Positions 4,426 through 6,245 of a DNA stretch of 6,245 nucleotides are shown piece after piece. How positions within the stretch are numbered: position 1 is the stretch's first letter; each line of letters opens with the position of its first letter. Source of the stretch: Actinomycetota bacterium (lineage in GTDB: Bacteria; Actinomycetota; Thermoleophilia; Gaiellales; Gaiellaceae); contig VAXK01000261.1 in the NCBI GenBank assembly GCA_005885565.1, forward strand, positions 1-6,245, in the 5' to 3' direction. The notes beneath the pieces were generated by a model. That model saw nothing but the letters and a program-made list of their open reading frames with translations. It was not told the origin of the DNA and ran no database searches. The translations under genes were made by a program, and so were the position numbers.

Positions 4426-5790
4426 ATGGCGCAGGTCGAGAGCAGGAAGCGGGCGACCTCGAGCGAGGATTCGCGCCGGGCGGTGCTGCGGAGGATCGAG
4501 GAGGAGGGCGTCGAGTTCGCGCTCCTCTGGTTCACCGACATCGAAGGGCACCTGAAGAGCTTCGCGATCACGCCGAGCGAGATCGAGGACGCGCTCGACG
4601 ACGGCATGGGCTTCGACGGCTCGTCGATCTCGGGCTTCAACGCGATCGAGGAGTCGGACATGGTCGCGATCCCCGACCCGGACACGTTCCAGGTCATGCC
4701 CTGGAAGGAGGGCGAGACGAAGGTCGCGCGGATGATCTGCGACGTCGTGACGCCGGACGGAAAGCCGTACGAGGGCGATCCGCGCCACGTCCTGCGGCGC
4801 GCGCTCGAGCGGATGAGCTCGCTCGGCTTCGACCGCTTCAACGTCGGCCCCGAGCTCGAGTACTTCCTCTTCAAGGACCAGACCGGCACGGAGACGCTCG
4901 ACGAGGGCGGCTACTTCGCCATGACGTCGCTCGACGCCGCGACCGAGCTGCGACAGGAGACGATCCACGCGCTCGAGACGATGGGTATCCCCGTCGAGTA
5001 CGCGCATCACGAGGTCGGGCCCTCGCAGCACGAGATCGACATCCGGTTCGCACCCGCCCTCGAGATGGCCGACCACACCGTCACGTACCGCCTGATCGTG
5101 AAGGAGATCGCGGCGAAGAACGGCGTCTACGCCACCTTCATGCCGAAGCCGCTCTTCGGCGAGAACGGCTCCGGGATGCACACCCACCAGTCGCTCTTCA
5201 CCGACGGCCGCAACGCGTTCTTCGACGCCGAGGATCGCCGGCACCTCTCCGACGTCGGCAAGGCGTTCATAGCCGGCCAGCTCCGGCACGCGCGTGAGAT
5301 CGCGGCCGTCTTCGCGCAGTGGGTGAACTCCTACAAGCGGCTCGTGCCCGGCTACGAGGCGCCGGTGTACGTGGCCTGGTCGCAGCGGAACCGCTCCGCG
5401 CTGATCCGAATCCCGCTCTACAAGCCGGGCTCGGAGCAGGCGACGCGCGCCGAGATCCGCTGTCCCGACCCCGCGTGCAACCCGTACCTCACGTTCGCGG
5501 CGCTCCTGCACGCCGGCCTCGAGGGAATCGAGCGCGGCTACGAGCTGCCCGAGCCGATGGAGACGAACCTGTACCACCTGACGGCGGAGCAGCGCCGCGA
5601 GCGGGGGATCATCTCGTTGCCGGAGACCCTCGGCGAGGCGATCGACGAGCTCGCCGGATCGGAGCTCGGCCGGAAGGCGCTCGGCCCGCACGTCTTCGAT
5701 CGCTACGTGGAGCTCAAGCGCAAGGAGTGGGACGAGTACCGCGTCCAGCTGACCCGCTGGGAGATGGAGCGCTACCTGCCTGTGCTCTAA
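4426..5790 (+). CDS. glnA: Glutamine synthetase type I, alpha-like (454 aa)
   Basis: Second GS, forming glutamine from glutamate, ammonia and ATP. Motifs in order: LWFTDIEGHLKSF (34-46), FDGSSISGF (63-71), GPELEYFLF (141-149) with metal ligands E143 and E145, QHEIDIRF (201-208), FMPKPLFGENGSGMHTHQSL (238-257), NSYKRLVPGYEAP (301-313), QRNRS (320-324), AEIRCPDPACNPYL (342-355). The C-terminal part, NLYHLTAEQRRERGI (381-395) and RWEMERYL (444-451), is that of the alpha class (Bacillus, Thermotoga, archaea): it is shorter than the beta class and NLYHL replaces the adenylylation motif NLYDLPPEE, so GlnE control is unlikely. At the place of B. subtilis Arg62, which is needed for glutamine feedback inhibition there, it has A73 (SGFNAIEESDM), so Bacillus-style feedback is also doubtful. 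Residues 1-20 are a polar, charged extension. It has its own leader attenuator. Confidence 0.96.
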   Translation: MAQVESRKRATSSEDSRRAVLRRIEEEGVEFALLWFTDIEGHLKSFAITPSEIEDALDDGMGFDGSSISGFNAIEESDMVAIPDPDTFQVMPWKEGETKVARMICDVVTPDGKPYEGDPRHVLRRALERMSSLGFDRFNVGPELEYFLFKDQTGTETLDEGGYFAMTSLDAATELRQETIHALETMGIPVEYAHHEVGPSQHEIDIRFAPALEMADHTVTYRLIVKEIAAKNGVYATFMPKPLFGENGSGMHTHQSLFTDGRNAFFDAEDRRHLSDVGKAFIAGQLRHAREIAAVFAQWVNSYKRLVPGYEAPVYVAWSQRNRSALIRIPLYKPGSEQATRAEIRCPDPACNPYLTFAALLHAGLEGIERGYELPEPMETNLYHLTAEQRRERGIISLPETLGEAIDELAGSELGRKALGPHVFDRYVELKRKEWDEYRVQLTRWEMERYLPVL

Positions 5791-5791
5791 A

Positions 5792-5843
5792 GGCGCCGAC
5801 TCGGCGGCGCCGATCAGGACGGGCGGGCTCAGCCCGTGCGTCC
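5792..5843 (+). terminator. Probable terminator hairpins after the alpha-type GS gene
   Basis: Two hairpins follow the TAA stop (5788-5790). The first is GGCGCCG (5792-5798) with CGGCGCC (5805-5811), loop ACTCGG. The second is GGACG and CGGGC (5817-5821, 5824-5828) with GCCCG and CGTCC (5832-5836, 5839-5843), split by a 2x2 internal loop, loop TCA. Neither has a T-run, so this would be the U-poor kind of terminator common in high-GC actinobacteria, or simply a 3' end structure. Confidence 0.45.
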
Positions 5844-5914
5844 GTCTGCAACGACCGGTCGAACCGCCCACGAAGTTCATTTCGGAACCGTCTCTTGGCC
5901 CCTTGTCCGGCGTC

Positions 5915-5971
5915 AGCCGGTGAGAGAGAATCGGATTTCACCGGCTCCGAGTCCCCCTGCGGTGAACTCGG
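5915..5971. other. Two adjacent hairpins in the convergent gap
   Basis: AGCCGGTGA (5915-5923) pairs perfectly with TCACCGGCT (5938-5946) across a 14-nt, purine-rich loop; directly after it CCGAGT (5947-5952) pairs with ACTCGG (5966-5971) across a 13-nt loop. No reading frame, tRNA or known riboswitch core was recognised here. They may belong to a 3' untranslated region or an unannotated small RNA. Confidence 0.35.
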
Positions 5972-5983
5972 GCCGCTGACGGC

Positions 5984-6018
5984 CGACCGCGAGGTGCTTT
6001 TTGGGCACCTCGTGGTCG
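5984..6018. other. 14-bp hairpin with T-rich loop, possible two-way terminator
   Basis: CGACCGCGAGGTGC (5984-5997) pairs with GCACCTCGTGGTCG (6005-6018), 14 pairs with one G-U wobble, loop TTTTTGG. It is the longest uninterrupted stem found in this gap and lies between two convergent genes. The T-run is in the loop, not after the stem, so it is not a standard terminator; a barrier to convergent transcription is one reading. Confidence 0.4.
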
Positions 6019-6033
6019 TTCAGGCCCGGCCGC

Positions 6034-6077
6034 TCACGGACCGCGGCGAAGCCCCCCTTCGCCGCTCTGGGTCCTGA
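6034..6077 (-). terminator. Probable terminator hairpin after the PRC-like gene
   Basis: The core stem GCGGCGAAG (6043-6051) with CTTCGCCGC (6057-6065), loop of five C (plus strand), is extended by GGACC/GGTCC (6038-6042, 6070-6074) across a 4-nt bulge and by TCA/TGA. It begins 7 nt after the stop codon of the minus-strand gene (6087-6085). There is no T-run on the minus side, so termination would rest on the stem alone. Confidence 0.42.
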
Positions 6078-6084
6078 ACGCTTT

Positions 6085-6245
6085 CTAGAGGAAGCTGCGG
6101 ATGGCCTCGCGCTCGACGCGCAGGCCGATCACGCCGCTCGTGCCGTCGATCTGGTCGATCGCATCGGCCGGAACGAGCCGGCGGCGCCGTGACAGGAAGC
6201 CGGCGCGCACCGAGAGTGCGTCCGGAACGTCGGGTGCCGTGCCGT
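6085..6245 (-). CDS. PRC-barrel-like protein (3' end only)
   Basis: The last 52 codons of a minus-strand gene, entering from the right edge and ending with TAG at 6087-6085. The visible part reads LSVRAGFLSRRRRLVPADAI (10-29), then DQIDG and VIGLRVEREAIRSFL at the C terminus. Strand, basic turn, LVP plus alternating hydrophobic residues, then an acidic turn and a final strand and helix, is the pattern of the second half of PRC-barrel (RimM/PRC-like) domains, which are small beta-barrels found in RNA-processing and stress proteins of unknown partner. The N terminus is missing, so total length and other domains cannot be judged. It converges on the alpha-type GS gene. The reading frame and stop are clear; the family is a pattern-based guess. 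Confidence 0.6.
   Translation of the reverse strand, partial: GTAPDVPDALSVRAGFLSRRRRLVPADAIDQIDGTSGVIGLRVEREAIRSFL

Noticed and set aside
5560..5580. Adenylylation site in the alpha-type GS (NLYHL)
   Set aside because: The tyrosine is present, but the surrounding DLPPEE-type sequence and the beta-class insertion are missing; this is the ordinary alpha-class sequence.
4330..5880. Minus-strand open frame of about 516 codons over the alpha-type GS gene
   Set aside because: Exactly antisense to a clear GS gene; rich in Arg, Leu, Val, Asp and His with no domain pattern; a mirror of GC-biased codon use.
5880..6080. tRNA, 6S RNA or other standard RNA gene in the convergent gap
   Set aside because: No cloverleaf with a GTTCGA-type T-arm on either strand, no tmRNA or RNase P core, and no single long closing helix as in 6S RNA.
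1..6245. CRISPR array, insertion sequence or integration site
   Set aside because: No regularly spaced direct repeats, no transposase or integrase motif in any frame, and no terminal inverted repeats or target duplication seen.

Overview
The window is very GC-rich, with strong G/C preference at third codon positions, GTG starts, GTGA start/stop overlaps and TAnnnT-type -10 boxes. This points to a high-GC actinobacterium. The mix of a Bacillus/Thermotoga-like (alpha) and an E. coli/Streptomyces-like (beta) glutamine synthetase would suit a deep-branching class such as Thermoleophilia, but that placement is an inference and no marker gene settles it.

Layout. Bases 1-1560 (minus strand): a beta-type glutamine synthetase (GS) gene, followed three bases later by the first 38 codons of a GNAT acetyltransferase that runs off the left edge. 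Bases 1561-1841: a divergent control region. It holds a promoter and a structured leader with an intrinsic-terminator attenuator for the minus-strand GS, and a second promoter with a hairpin-bearing leader for the plus-strand operon. Bases 1842-4343 (plus): an ABC-2 exporter (ATPase plus permease), translationally coupled to a tandem-GNAT gene that is broken by a single frameshift near 3931-3941. Bases 4344-5790 (plus): a short leader with a second attenuator, then an alpha-type GS. Bases 5791-6084: a convergent, non-coding gap full of hairpins. Bases 6085-6245 (minus): the 3' end of a protein resembling a PRC-barrel protein.

The most interesting point is regulatory. The two GS genes are distant paralogues on opposite strands, yet their leaders share a 19-nt block, GAGGCAATGSAGCCTCGGG. 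In both, this block forms a small stem-loop with a six-base loop AAUGSA, and its 3' half is also the 5' arm of a terminator hairpin followed by a T-run, just upstream of the Shine-Dalgarno sequence. That is the architecture of mutually exclusive antiterminator and terminator folds, so both GS genes look controlled by one common transcription-attenuation system. The loop has A at position 1 and G at position 4, which fits the RNA target rule for ANTAR-domain antiterminators (NasR/AmiR/EutV family). ANTAR control of GS is therefore the leading hypothesis, and it is unproven.

The rest is more ordinary: ammonia assimilation by two GS isoforms, a possible acetyltransferase of the phosphinothricin/methionine-sulfoximine type next to one GS, and an ABC-2 exporter of unknown cargo between them.
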